18,774 nt of DNA, taken from NCBI GenBank assembly GCA_937896205.1, contig CALBNA010000089.1:1-18774 (forward strand), written 5' to 3'. This document shows positions 12,539-18,774 of the stretch, piece after piece (position 1 is the first letter of the stretch; every line of letters starts with the position of its first letter). The notes under the pieces are model-generated. The model saw nothing but the letters and a program-made list of their open reading frames with translations. It searched no databases and was not told the DNA's origin. Source of the stretch: an uncultured Campylobacter sp. (GTDB lineage Bacteria > Campylobacterota > Campylobacteria > Campylobacterales > Campylobacteraceae). The translations under genes were made by a program, and so were the position numbers.

Positions 12539-13432
12539 TTATTCCTCGTCGTCCAAGCTTTGAGCGCTCGGCTGCTTAGCGGCGTAGGCCGGGTTGTTTG
12601 AGAGCAGCCTTATCATATCGCTTAAAAACTGCTTATGCTCTTTGCGCTCGACTATGGCGTCTATTAGGCCGTGCTCTAGCAAAAACTCCGATCTTTGAAA
12701 GCCCTCAGGCAAATCAGCTCCGATGGTTTGTTTGATAACGCGCTGCCCGGCAAATCCTATGAGAGCGCCAGGCTCTGCGATGATGACATCGCCCAGCCAC
12801 GCGAAAGACGCGCTCACTCCGCCCATCGTAGGATCGGTTAGGACCGATATATAGGGCACCTTAGCCTCGTCAAGCAACTTTAGCGCGGCGGAAGTCTTTG
12901 ACATCTGCATTAGCGAAAACGTACTCTCCTGCATCCTCGCTCCGCCCGAAGCCGAAACGATTATGAGAGGCTGTTTTTTATCGAGCGATCTTTTTACGGC
13001 GCGCACGATCTTTTCGCCCTCGACCGAGCCTAAAGAGCCGCCCATAAAGCCAAAATCAAAAACCGCTAGCTGTACATTCATGCCGTCTATCTTGGCTTCG
13101 CCGCAGATCACGGCCGAGCTTCTGCCCGTCTTTTCCTCGTTTTCGCTTATACGTTTTTTATAGGATTTTTTATCGACGAATTTGATCGGATCGACGGGCT
13201 TTAGCTTGGTATCAAGCTCGACGAAACTGCCTTCGTCGCAGATCATCGCTATCCTCTTATCGGCGGCTAATCTCATGTGAAAACCGCACTTTGGACAGAC
13301 GTTAAAATTTGCCTCGACCTCTTTGTAATACATCAGCGAGTGACAGCTGTCGCATTTGACCCAGTGCGCCGGAGCCTCGCTAGGAGCGGATTGTTGCTTT
13401 CTTGTTTTGGAAAAAATATCTAAAAAGCTCAT
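12539..13432 (-). CDS. accD: acetyl-CoA carboxylase carboxyltransferase subunit beta
   Basis: AccD with AccA forms the carboxyltransferase that moves carboxyl from biotin to acetyl-CoA to make malonyl-CoA for fatty-acid synthesis. The 297-residue protein has the N-terminal Cys4 zinc finger at Cys27, 30, 46 and 49, the same numbering as E. coli AccD. The crotonase-like core has the oxyanion segments [10 protein letters not shown] (about 160-169) and [12 protein letters not shown], followed by [14 protein letters not shown]. It is the first gene of the operon: a TATAAT box lies close upstream and AGGA precedes the ATG. Downstream genes follow with gaps of 2-9 bp or overlaps. Confidence 0.97.
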   Translation of the reverse strand: MSFLDIFSKTRKQQSAPSEAPAHWVKCDSCHSLMYYKEVEANFNVCPKCGFHMRLAADKRIAMICDEGSFVELDTKLKPVDPIKFVDKKSYKKRISENEEKTGRSSAVICGEAKIDGMNVQLAVFDFGFMGGSLGSVEGEKIVRAVKRSLDKKQPLIIVSASGGARMQESTFSLMQMSKTSAALKLLDEAKVPYISVLTDPTMGGVSASFAWLGDVIIAEPGALIGFAGQRVIKQTIGADLPEGFQRSEFLLEHGLIDAIVERKEHKQFLSDMIRLLSNNPAYAAKQPSAQSLDDEE

Positions 13433-13459
13433 GATTCCTACTTTTTAAAAAATTTAGGG

Positions 13460-13465
13460 ATTATA
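13460..13465 (-). promoter_or_regulatory. -10 box of the accD-recO operon
   Basis: TATAAT on the minus strand (context GGCTATAATCCC) lies 27 nt before the accD ATG, giving a short leader that includes AGGA. It is the only strong promoter seen for the six-gene operon. Confidence 0.6.
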
Positions 13466-13740
13466 GCCAAAGTTAGCTTATGTTTTGCTAGTCGGGTATT
13501 AAATTTACGCTGCGCGCTTTGGGGGAGTAGGCGGGTAGAATCGCTAAAATTTACGGCGCCATTTTTTATGCTTTTGGGGGAAATTTAAATTTATGCGGAG
13601 GCGGTTTTAAGATTTGAAAGGTTAAATTTAAGAGATTTTACTGTGGTATGTTTAAATTTGGAAATGTAAATTTAAAATGCTCAAATTTGCAGAAATTTAG
13701 ACTATCTTGCTGTACAAATTTGAGCCTTTAAATTTACGGC
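13466..13740. other. AAATTT-rich intergenic region between two operons
   Basis: This gap separates the rimP 3' end from the accD promoter. From 13434 to 13740 there are twelve AAATTT words. No coding frame is convincing. A hairpin near the rimP end is listed separately. Confidence 0.6.
13679..13725 (-). terminator. hairpin ending the tsaB-rimP operon
   Basis: GCTCAAATTTG (13679-13689) and CAAATTTGAGC (13715-13725) are perfect 11-bp inverted repeats with a 25-nt loop, 15 bp past the rimP stop. On the minus strand, CATTTTAAATTT follows. This fits a terminator, although the loop is long and the stem AT-rich. Confidence 0.45.
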
Positions 13741-14169
13741 TTACCACTCGATATAGGTTTTTGCCTTTTTTATATTCGCGATTTTTATTTTTAAAATTTG
13801 ACCTTCGCTCTCAAACGATATTTCTTCATCGTCGGCGGATAAAATTTTGCCTTTTAGTTTTTTGTTTTCGCCGTCTACTTCGGCTGAGATTTTAGCCAGT
13901 TCGCCGACGCTTGAGATAAAATGGCTCGGTTTTTCTAACTTTCGCTCAAGTCCGGGCGAGCTAACCTCTAGTACGTAGTCTCCGGTAAGCGGCGGCTCGA
14001 CGTCAAATATCGGCGAGAGTATGCGCGAAACCTTTTCGCAGTCGTCCAAATTTACGCCGCCGGGCTTTGCGATGTAGATCCTATAAATGGCTCTGCCGTT
14101 TTCGTTCGCGACCTCGACGTCGTAGAGCTGCACGCCGCACTGCGAGATCAGATTTTCAAGATTTTGCAT
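13741..14169 (-). CDS. rimP: ribosome maturation factor RimP
   Basis: RimP binds the 30S subunit and helps its maturation near the central pseudoknot. The 142-residue protein shows the family signature YVLEVSSPGLERKL (about 85-98) in the N-terminal alpha/beta domain, the preceding LDDCEKVSRIL segment, and a C-terminal SH3-like region ending KTYIEW. Length is slightly under the E. coli 150. It overlaps rbfA by 14 bp, and infB-rbfA-rimP is an epsilonproteobacterial variant of the widely conserved rimP-nusA-infB-rbfA neighbourhood. It is the last gene of the operon, followed by a hairpin. Confidence 0.93.
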   Translation of the reverse strand: MQNLENLISQCGVQLYDVEVANENGRAIYRIYIAKPGGVNLDDCEKVSRILSPIFDVEPPLTGDYVLEVSSPGLERKLEKPSHFISSVGELAKISAEVDGENKKLKGKILSADDEEISFESEGQILKIKIANIKKAKTYIEW

Positions 14170-14527
14170 TTTTGTTTAGATCCTCTGAGATTTTTTCAAA
14201 TAAATCGTCCATGTGGTTTTGGTACTCGAGTCTGTCGTCGAATTTGAAGTGAAAATTCGGCGCTCTATACCAGCCCTCGGCCGCCATGCAGTGGTTTTGT
14301 AGGTGCTTTGATACTCGCTTTAGGCGGTCTAGTATATATGCCTGCTCGCGCTCGTCAAACATCATTTTATCTAGATAAACGAACGCGTCGTATCTGCCCT
14401 TTTTACACTCGACGTCGGTTACGCAAAGTCCGCGCAAAAGCTCGTCCTCAAGCGTAGATAGAGCCTCGGGCAGTAGCTCTTTTAACACGCTTTGCGTGCG
14501 CAGGCGTTTTATCTCCGAGGGGTTCAT
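14156..14527 (-). CDS. rbfA: 30S ribosome-binding factor A
   Basis: RbfA binds 16S rRNA and aids late 30S maturation and cold adaptation. The 123-residue protein has a KH-like layout: helix, the [17 protein letters not shown] strands, then [14 protein letters not shown] and the C-terminal [20 protein letters not shown], matching the family's P-x-[FL]-x-F-x-x-D-x-x-x-E end. The ATG overlaps the infB stop in ATGA, a strong sign of coupling, and its own end overlaps rimP. Sequence similarity in this family is low, but context plus motif make the call firm. Confidence 0.9.
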   Translation of the reverse strand: MNPSEIKRLRTQSVLKELLPEALSTLEDELLRGLCVTDVECKKGRYDAFVYLDKMMFDEREQAYILDRLKRVSKHLQNHCMAAEGWYRAPNFHFKFDDRLEYQNHMDDLFEKISEDLNKNAKS

Positions 14528-17220
14528 AGGCTAGCTTGCTCCTCTACTTCTTTAAAGCTCTCAATGTAGTCGCCTTCTCTGATGTCGTTGTAGCCGTCGA
14601 TGCCCACGCCGCACTCAAAGCCGCGCGCAACCTCTCTCACGTCGTCTTTGAAGCGTTTTAGCGAGCTTACAGTGCCTTCGTGCACGACCACGCCGTTTCT
14701 GATTAGGCGGATTTTCGCGCCGCGGTTTATCGTGCCTTCGGTCACCATGCAGCCTGCGATCGCGCCCACTTTAGGGACGTTGATGACTTGGCGTACTTGT
14801 GCTTGACCGAGCTGCTCCTCGTGGATGACAGGCGACATTAAGCCGCTTAGGATCGCCTTGACGTCGTCGATCAGGTTATAGATGACGTTATAGGTTTTGA
14901 TCTCGATGCCGCTTTCTTTGGCTTTTTCTTTCACTTCGCCAGTCGGCCTGATGTTAAAGCCTAAAATCACGGAGTTTTCGCTCGCTCTGGCTAACTCCAC
15001 GTCGCTTTGGGTAATGCCGCCCACGCCTGAGTGGATGATATTTACTTTTATCTCGTCGTTGCGAAGTTTTTCTAGGCTTGCCTTGATGGCTTCTAGCGAG
15101 CCGCCAACGTCGGCTTTTACGATGACAGGGAGCGATTTTAGCTCGCCCTCGGCGATCTTCTCGCTAAGCTCCTCTAGGCTTACTTTGGTAGTCTTGCTGA
15201 GCTCTTTTTGGCGCAAATATTCGGCCTTTTTCTGTGCGTATTCACGGGCTTCTTTGTCGGTTTTGACGCTTATTAGCGTTTCACCAGCTTCAGGAATTTC
15301 GCTAAGCCCCATTATCACGCCGCATTCGCCAGGTTTTATCTCTTTTAAAATTTTACCTTGATCGTCGGTTATCGTTCTTATCTTGCCGTATGCGATGCCT
15401 GCGACCACGATATCGCCGACTCTTAGAGTACCGTTTTCTACGATAACCGTAGCTACCGGACCGCGGCCTTTTTGCTGAGAGCTTTCTATTATAGCGGCTT
15501 TTGCGTTTGCTTTTGCGTTTGCTTTTAGCTCTAAAATTTCAGCCTGCAAGAGTACGATCTCAAGCAGATCGTCTATACCCATACCTGTTTTTGCGGAGAT
15601 CGGTACGAACTCGTACGTGCCGCCCCAGTCGGTAGATAGGATATCTAGCTCGGCTAGTTCGCTTTTTACTTTGTCTGGGTTTGCTGCCTCTTTATCCATC
15701 TTGTTTATCGCGATGATGATCGGTACGCCGGCGGCTTTTGCGTGGCTCACGGCCTCTTTGGTTTGTGGTTTCACGCCGTCGTCGGCTGCGACCACGATGA
15801 TAACGATATCGGTGATCTTGGCTCCTCTAGCGCGCATAGCTGTGAAAGCCTCGTGGCCCGGAGTATCGATAAAGGTAATGTTTTTGCCGTTTTTATTTAC
15901 CATATAGGCGCCTACGTGCTGCGTGATGCCGCCAGCTTCGCCTGCTGCTACTCGCGAGCTTCTGATGTAGTCTAGTAGAGAGGTTTTGCCGTGGTCGACG
16001 TGACCCATGATGGTTATAACAGGAGCGCGGACGGTCAAATTTGCATCATCTAGCTGCTCCTCTTCTTCGTCGTAGGCTTTAACGTAGTCAAACGCTTCTT
16101 GCGTATCGACGATATTTACCTCGATACCGAATTCATCGGCCAAAATCTCTATCGCATCCTCGTCTAGGAAGTCGTTTTTGGTCGTCATCATGCCGAGCAT
16201 AAAGAGCTTGCCGATGATTTCGCTCGGTTGCTTGTTGATTTTGTCAGCAAATTCGTAAAGACGGATCTCTTTTGGTATCTCAACGTAGGTTACCGCCTCG
16301 CCGTTATGGTCGGCTCGTTGCGATTTTTTATGTTTTTTGCGAGGCCTGCGCGCTGTGCCTTGTTCTAGAAACGAGCTTATGGAGGTATTTAGGACCGGCT
16401 TATAGCCCGTATTTGTCGGTTGTTTGATTTTTTGAGGCTCCGGAGTTTGCGTTCGTACTGAAAAATCGGGCAATATAACTACGTCTTCGTCGTCTATCAC
16501 GATGTCCGCCATATCGCGGTCGCCGAGTAGATCCATCTTTGTAGTGCCGTCTTTTTTGGTTGCGACGACCGGTTTTTTCTCTTTTTTCTTTTTGCGTTCG
16601 ATCTTTTCGTCGCTAAATTTAAACATATTTTCCAAATTTAGCGCCGGCGCAGACTCTCTTCTCTCGCTTGCTCTAGGTGCTGGCTGTTCGTCTTTTTTCT
16701 TTTTTACGATGACTAGGCCGCGTCTTTTTTGCAGGCTAACATCGGCTAAGCTTTCTTTTGGCTGAACGGGATCGGTAGCCACAGGTTGGGCTTCTGGCTC
16801 CTCTTTGGGAGCTGCTTGGATTTTTGGCTCCGGCGCTTTTTCGGCCGGTTTTTGAATGACTGTTTTTTGCTCTTTTTCAGATTTCTTATCGTTTTTTGTT
16901 TCTACTTTTTCTTTTGGCAAAGGCTTTTCTTCTTTTGCGGCGGTTGGTTTTTTAGCCTCTTTTGGCTTGCTTTCTTTTTTCTCTTTGCCCTCTTTAGCTT
17001 CCGCTTTTCTTACGGTCGGTTTTTTCTTTTCGGGTTTTTGCTTGAGAGCTTCGGGGATCTCGCCGGTTTGGATGTAGGTGTATAGCGCCGCCGCTTCTTC
17101 AGGACTAACGCCACTTGAGTGCGTTTTGACCTTTAGCCCAAGCTCAATAGCCTTTTCCAAAACCTCTTTGCTATTGTAGCCGAGCTCATTTGCTATCTCT
17201 GAAATTCGAACAGTCCCCAT
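14524..17220 (-). CDS. infB: translation initiation factor IF-2
   Basis: IF-2 is the GTPase that brings fMet-tRNA to the 30S subunit and promotes subunit joining. The 898-residue protein has an N-terminal IF2-N domain (about 1-55), then a long Lys/Glu/Pro/Ala-rich linker (about 60-300), a second IF2-N-like domain (about 315-375), and the G domain. G motifs are GHVDHGKT (406-413), [10 protein letters not shown] (430-439), DTPGH (452-456), NKMD (506-509) and SAK (542-544). Domains II-IV follow. The segment at about 567-574 repeats Lys-Ala-Asn-Ala, encoded by a 12-bp tandem repeat. It overlaps ylxR by 35 bp upstream and rbfA by 4 bp downstream. Confidence 0.98.
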   Translation of the reverse strand: MGTVRISEIANELGYNSKEVLEKAIELGLKVKTHSSGVSPEEAAALYTYIQTGEIPEALKQKPEKKKPTVRKAEAKEGKEKKESKPKEAKKPTAAKEEKPLPKEKVETKNDKKSEKEQKTVIQKPAEKAPEPKIQAAPKEEPEAQPVATDPVQPKESLADVSLQKRRGLVIVKKKKDEQPAPRASERRESAPALNLENMFKFSDEKIERKKKKEKKPVVATKKDGTTKMDLLGDRDMADIVIDDEDVVILPDFSVRTQTPEPQKIKQPTNTGYKPVLNTSISSFLEQGTARRPRKKHKKSQRADHNGEAVTYVEIPKEIRLYEFADKINKQPSEIIGKLFMLGMMTTKNDFLDEDAIEILADEFGIEVNIVDTQEAFDYVKAYDEEEEQLDDANLTVRAPVITIMGHVDHGKTSLLDYIRSSRVAAGEAGGITQHVGAYMVNKNGKNITFIDTPGHEAFTAMRARGAKITDIVIIVVAADDGVKPQTKEAVSHAKAAGVPIIIAINKMDKEAANPDKVKSELAELDILSTDWGGTYEFVPISAKTGMGIDDLLEIVLLQAEILELKANAKANAKAAIIESSQQKGRGPVATVIVENGTLRVGDIVVAGIAYGKIRTITDDQGKILKEIKPGECGVIMGLSEIPEAGETLISVKTDKEAREYAQKKAEYLRQKELSKTTKVSLEELSEKIAEGELKSLPVIVKADVGGSLEAIKASLEKLRNDEIKVNIIHSGVGGITQSDVELARASENSVILGFNIRPTGEVKEKAKESGIEIKTYNVIYNLIDDVKAILSGLMSPVIHEEQLGQAQVRQVINVPKVGAIAGCMVTEGTINRGAKIRLIRNGVVVHEGTVSSLKRFKDDVREVARGFECGVGIDGYNDIREGDYIESFKEVEEQASL
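15497..15526. repeat. 12-bp tandem repeat inside infB
   Basis: GCTTTTGCGTTT occurs twice in tandem, followed by a further half copy. It encodes Ala-Asn-Ala-Lys units at the junction between the G domain and domain II. It is in frame, so copy changes would only lengthen or shorten the linker. Confidence 0.7.
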
Positions 17221-17470
17221 TTAAGAGTATCTCCTTTAAATTTTGCCCGTTTTGTAGCGTCGCTATAAAGCTGCCTGCGACTCTTCCGAGCGATTTTCTT
17301 AAAATTTTCTCGTCTTTTTTTAGACATTCCTCGCAAAGATAAAAGCTGCGTCCGTTTCCGTTTCCGAAAAATAGCGAAGAATTTATCAGTCTGTATCTAC
17401 GCAAAATTTGCTGTTCAAAGCGCTTTTTGCAGACTACGCACGTCCTGATAGGGATAAATTTTTGAGCCAT
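17186..17470 (-). CDS. ylxR: YlxR-family protein (DUF448)
   Basis: YlxR proteins are small nucleic-acid-binding proteins encoded next to infB and nusA. The role is not settled, though RNA binding and regulatory roles have been suggested. The 94-residue product starts [14 protein letters not shown] with Cys11 and Cys14, and a second pair lies at Cys46 and Cys49 (CEEC), so a zinc site is possible. The usual GRG-type segment appears as [11 protein letters not shown]. It overlaps the infB start by 35 bp and follows thrB after 25 bp. Context and fold signature together make the family call safe. Confidence 0.88.
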   Translation of the reverse strand: MAQKFIPIRTCVVCKKRFEQQILRRYRLINSSLFFGNGNGRSFYLCEECLKKDEKILRKSLGRVAGSFIATLQNGQNLKEILLNGDCSNFRDSK

Positions 17471-17495
17471 TATTATAACTTCTTTTAGCTTTTTT

Positions 17496-18380
17496 TTAGC
17501 TTTGTAGGATTTTTATCCCGTCGTTGTCAAAATTAAAAATTTCAACTCGAAAGCTCTTAAATTTATCTTGCAGTTTTTGTTTTAAATTTGCCGCATCGCC
17601 CGCGTAAACTATATTTAAAAAGCTCGATCCGCTGCCTGAAAGCGTGCTTAAAAGCGCACCGTTTTCGTAAGCTATCTTGCGCACTTCAAAGAGCTCGGGT
17701 AGGCTTTGCATGCGGATTTGTTCGTGCATGACGTCTTTTGCCGCCGTTCTTAAAAGTTCGTAATTTTCGCTAAAAAAGCAAGCCGTGAGATATGCGGCGT
17801 GAGAGAGGTTGCTAACGCACTCACCCATCGTGAAATTTTTAGGTAGCTTGGCGCGCGATTCATTTGTGCTCATGGGCTTGTCGGGGATCACGATGACGGC
17901 TTTTATATCAGCGCTTAAAGGTTTTTTTAGAGATTTTACTTTGCCGTTTTCAACGACGGAGCTAACAAAGCCGCCAAGCGTCGCCGGAGCGATGTTGTCG
18001 GGGTGGTTTTCGTAAACTAGCGCCTGGTTTAAAATCGCGCTTTTATCCGCCTTAAATCCAGCCGCCGCGTAGGCTGCTGCAATGGCTGAAGTGATAACTG
18101 CAGAGGAGCTGCCAAGGCCGCGAGAGAAAGGAATTTGATTGGTAAAAATCATGCGAAAAGTATCTTTTTTGCCCGTTAGTTTGACGTAAATTTCATTGAA
18201 AATAGATAAAAAAATGTTGTTTTTTTTAAGAAGCGCGTTGTCTTTACCTTCGCCTAAAATGCTTACCGAGGCGAAATTTGCCCTCGTTATCTCGACTGTG
18301 TTATGTAGCTCTAAAGCAAGTCCTAGAGCGTCAAAACCGGGGCCAATGTTTGCGCTCGTGGCGGGAACTAAAATTTGCAA
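17496..18380 (-). CDS. thrB: homoserine kinase
   Basis: ThrB phosphorylates homoserine with ATP in threonine synthesis. It is a GHMP kinase of 294 residues. The N-terminal VPATSANIGPGFDALGLAL (5-23) is the GHMP substrate segment, and the ATP loop is PFSRGLGSSSAVITS (84-98). A C-terminal STLSGSGSSFL segment (about 240-250) is the third GHMP motif. The start is TTG, with AGGAGA about 4 nt upstream. It lies 8 bp after tsaB and 25 bp before ylxR, so an amino-acid gene rides in a translation operon, as I recall also from C. jejuni. Confidence 0.96.
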   Translation of the reverse strand: MQILVPATSANIGPGFDALGLALELHNTVEITRANFASVSILGEGKDNALLKKNNIFLSIFNEIYVKLTGKKDTFRMIFTNQIPFSRGLGSSSAVITSAIAAAYAAAGFKADKSAILNQALVYENHPDNIAPATLGGFVSSVVENGKVKSLKKPLSADIKAVIVIPDKPMSTNESRAKLPKNFTMGECVSNLSHAAYLTACFFSENYELLRTAAKDVMHEQIRMQSLPELFEVRKIAYENGALLSTLSGSGSSFLNIVYAGDAANLKQKLQDKFKSFRVEIFNFDNDGIKILQS

Positions 18381-18388
18381 GAAATCTC

Positions 18389-18774
18389 CTAAACGGCTTG
18401 AATAACGTAATTTGGTAGGGTATCTAAATTTAGATTTAAAACGGCTAAATTTTGCGGCAAGCCAAATTCGCCGGCCTCTGCTTTTTGCAGTTTGACGCCA
18501 TCGGGAGTATCTACGAAGCTTAAATTTTTATTCGCCCGTATCGGTGCGCCGTCGTTTAGCTCAAAGCCGCTAACTGCATAAAATTCGCACTCTTTTACTA
18601 TACTAATCGTCTTTAAAACGACGTAAGCGACTTTTACGCCCATAAAGCTTCCCGGGCCGTTTGCGTAGATAATTTTTCGTAGATTAAATTTGCCGCTGTT
18701 TAAGATCTCGTCTGTTATTTTTACGAGGGAGACGTCGGATTTTTCTTCGCTAGAAATTTGCTCTATAAACTCGG
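18389..18774 (-). CDS. tsaB: TsaB-like t6A biosynthesis protein, N-terminus outside the window
   Basis: TsaB is the inactive ASKHA-fold partner of TsaD in making N6-threonylcarbamoyl-adenosine at tRNA position 37. Only the C-terminal 127 residues are present, because the frame is open to the right edge. The visible motif is YANGPGSFMGVKVA, which corresponds to the family GPGSFTG(L/V)R loop with Met replacing the usual Thr. An ATG at 18641-18643 lies inside this motif and is not the true start. The rest is divergent and shorter than E. coli TsaB would predict. The call rests mainly on the GPGSF motif and on its position before thrB-ylxR-infB. Confidence 0.8.
   Translation of the reverse strand, partial: EFIEQISSEEKSDVSLVKITDEILNSGKFNLRKIIYANGPGSFMGVKVAYVVLKTISIVKECEFYAVSGFELNDGAPIRANKNLSFVDTPDGVKLQKAEAGEFGLPQNLAVLNLNLDTLPNYVIQAV

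Noticed and set aside
14897-15361. Plus-strand 154-codon frame opposite infB
   Set aside because: Antisense shadow. The Ser/Leu-rich product is what reversed Glu/Lys/Ala-rich IF-2 codons give.
16786-17085. Plus-strand Phe-rich frame opposite the infB linker
   Set aside because: It is the antisense of AAA/GAA-rich Lys/Glu codons in the IF-2 linker, so the apparent membrane protein is an artefact.
18389-18643. Complete 84-residue gene starting at the ATG at 18643
   Set aside because: The same frame continues upstream to the window edge and reads IIYANGPGSF directly before this Met, so the ATG is internal to a truncated tsaB.

Overview
The window looks like a chromosomal contig end from a Campylobacter species with moderate G+C, such as the C. 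rectus / C. showae / C. curvus type. The grounds are the gene content (PurF, DapB, AccD, RlmH, a DksA-type protein, InfB and ThrB of epsilonproteobacterial character), gene orders that match what I recall of C. jejuni (dapB-purF; accD-rlmH-dksA-membrane protein-dus; tsaB-thrB-ylxR-infB-rbfA-rimP), TATAAT -10 boxes without clear -35 boxes, and extreme use of the word AAATTT between genes. The species call is inference.

Layout. Positions 1-48 are not biology: they are an Illumina Nextera read-2/P7 adapter ending in the Tn5 mosaic end. Positions 49 to about 1357 hold a left-truncated IS256-family (mutator) insertion sequence. Its transposase is interrupted in frame by a roughly 36-nt hairpin-bearing insertion with a TAG stop. 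An AT-rich, gene-poor stretch (1358-1785) links it to the 3' end of a minus-strand CAT-anticodon tRNA (1786-1862). Next come purF and dapB (minus strand), separated by about 310 bp holding two nested inverted repeats and a short leader ORF that overlaps the purF start. A divergent plus-strand gene at 4691-7534 encodes a secreted M16 zinc protease. It converges on a membrane-anchored ankyrin-repeat protein gene (7748-8950, minus), with perfect inverted repeats between the two.

From 9140 to 13432 a compact minus-strand operon reads accD, rlmH, dksA-like, a two-TM hypothetical, dus, recO, with a good promoter just upstream of accD. It mixes fatty-acid synthesis, ribosome and tRNA modification, stringent-response-type regulation and recombination repair. 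From 13741 to the right edge a second compact minus-strand operon reads tsaB (partial), thrB, ylxR, infB, rbfA, rimP, with overlapping genes and a hairpin after rimP. Most of it serves translation: t6A tRNA modification, IF-2 and 30S maturation.

Most of the window is core housekeeping. I did not find a convincing new multi-gene system. The items most worth a second look are the structured purF leader, the AAATTT word enrichment (it fits the RAATTY motif tied to DNA uptake in C. jejuni), the hairpin insertion inside the transposase, and the adapter artefact that produces a false N-terminus.
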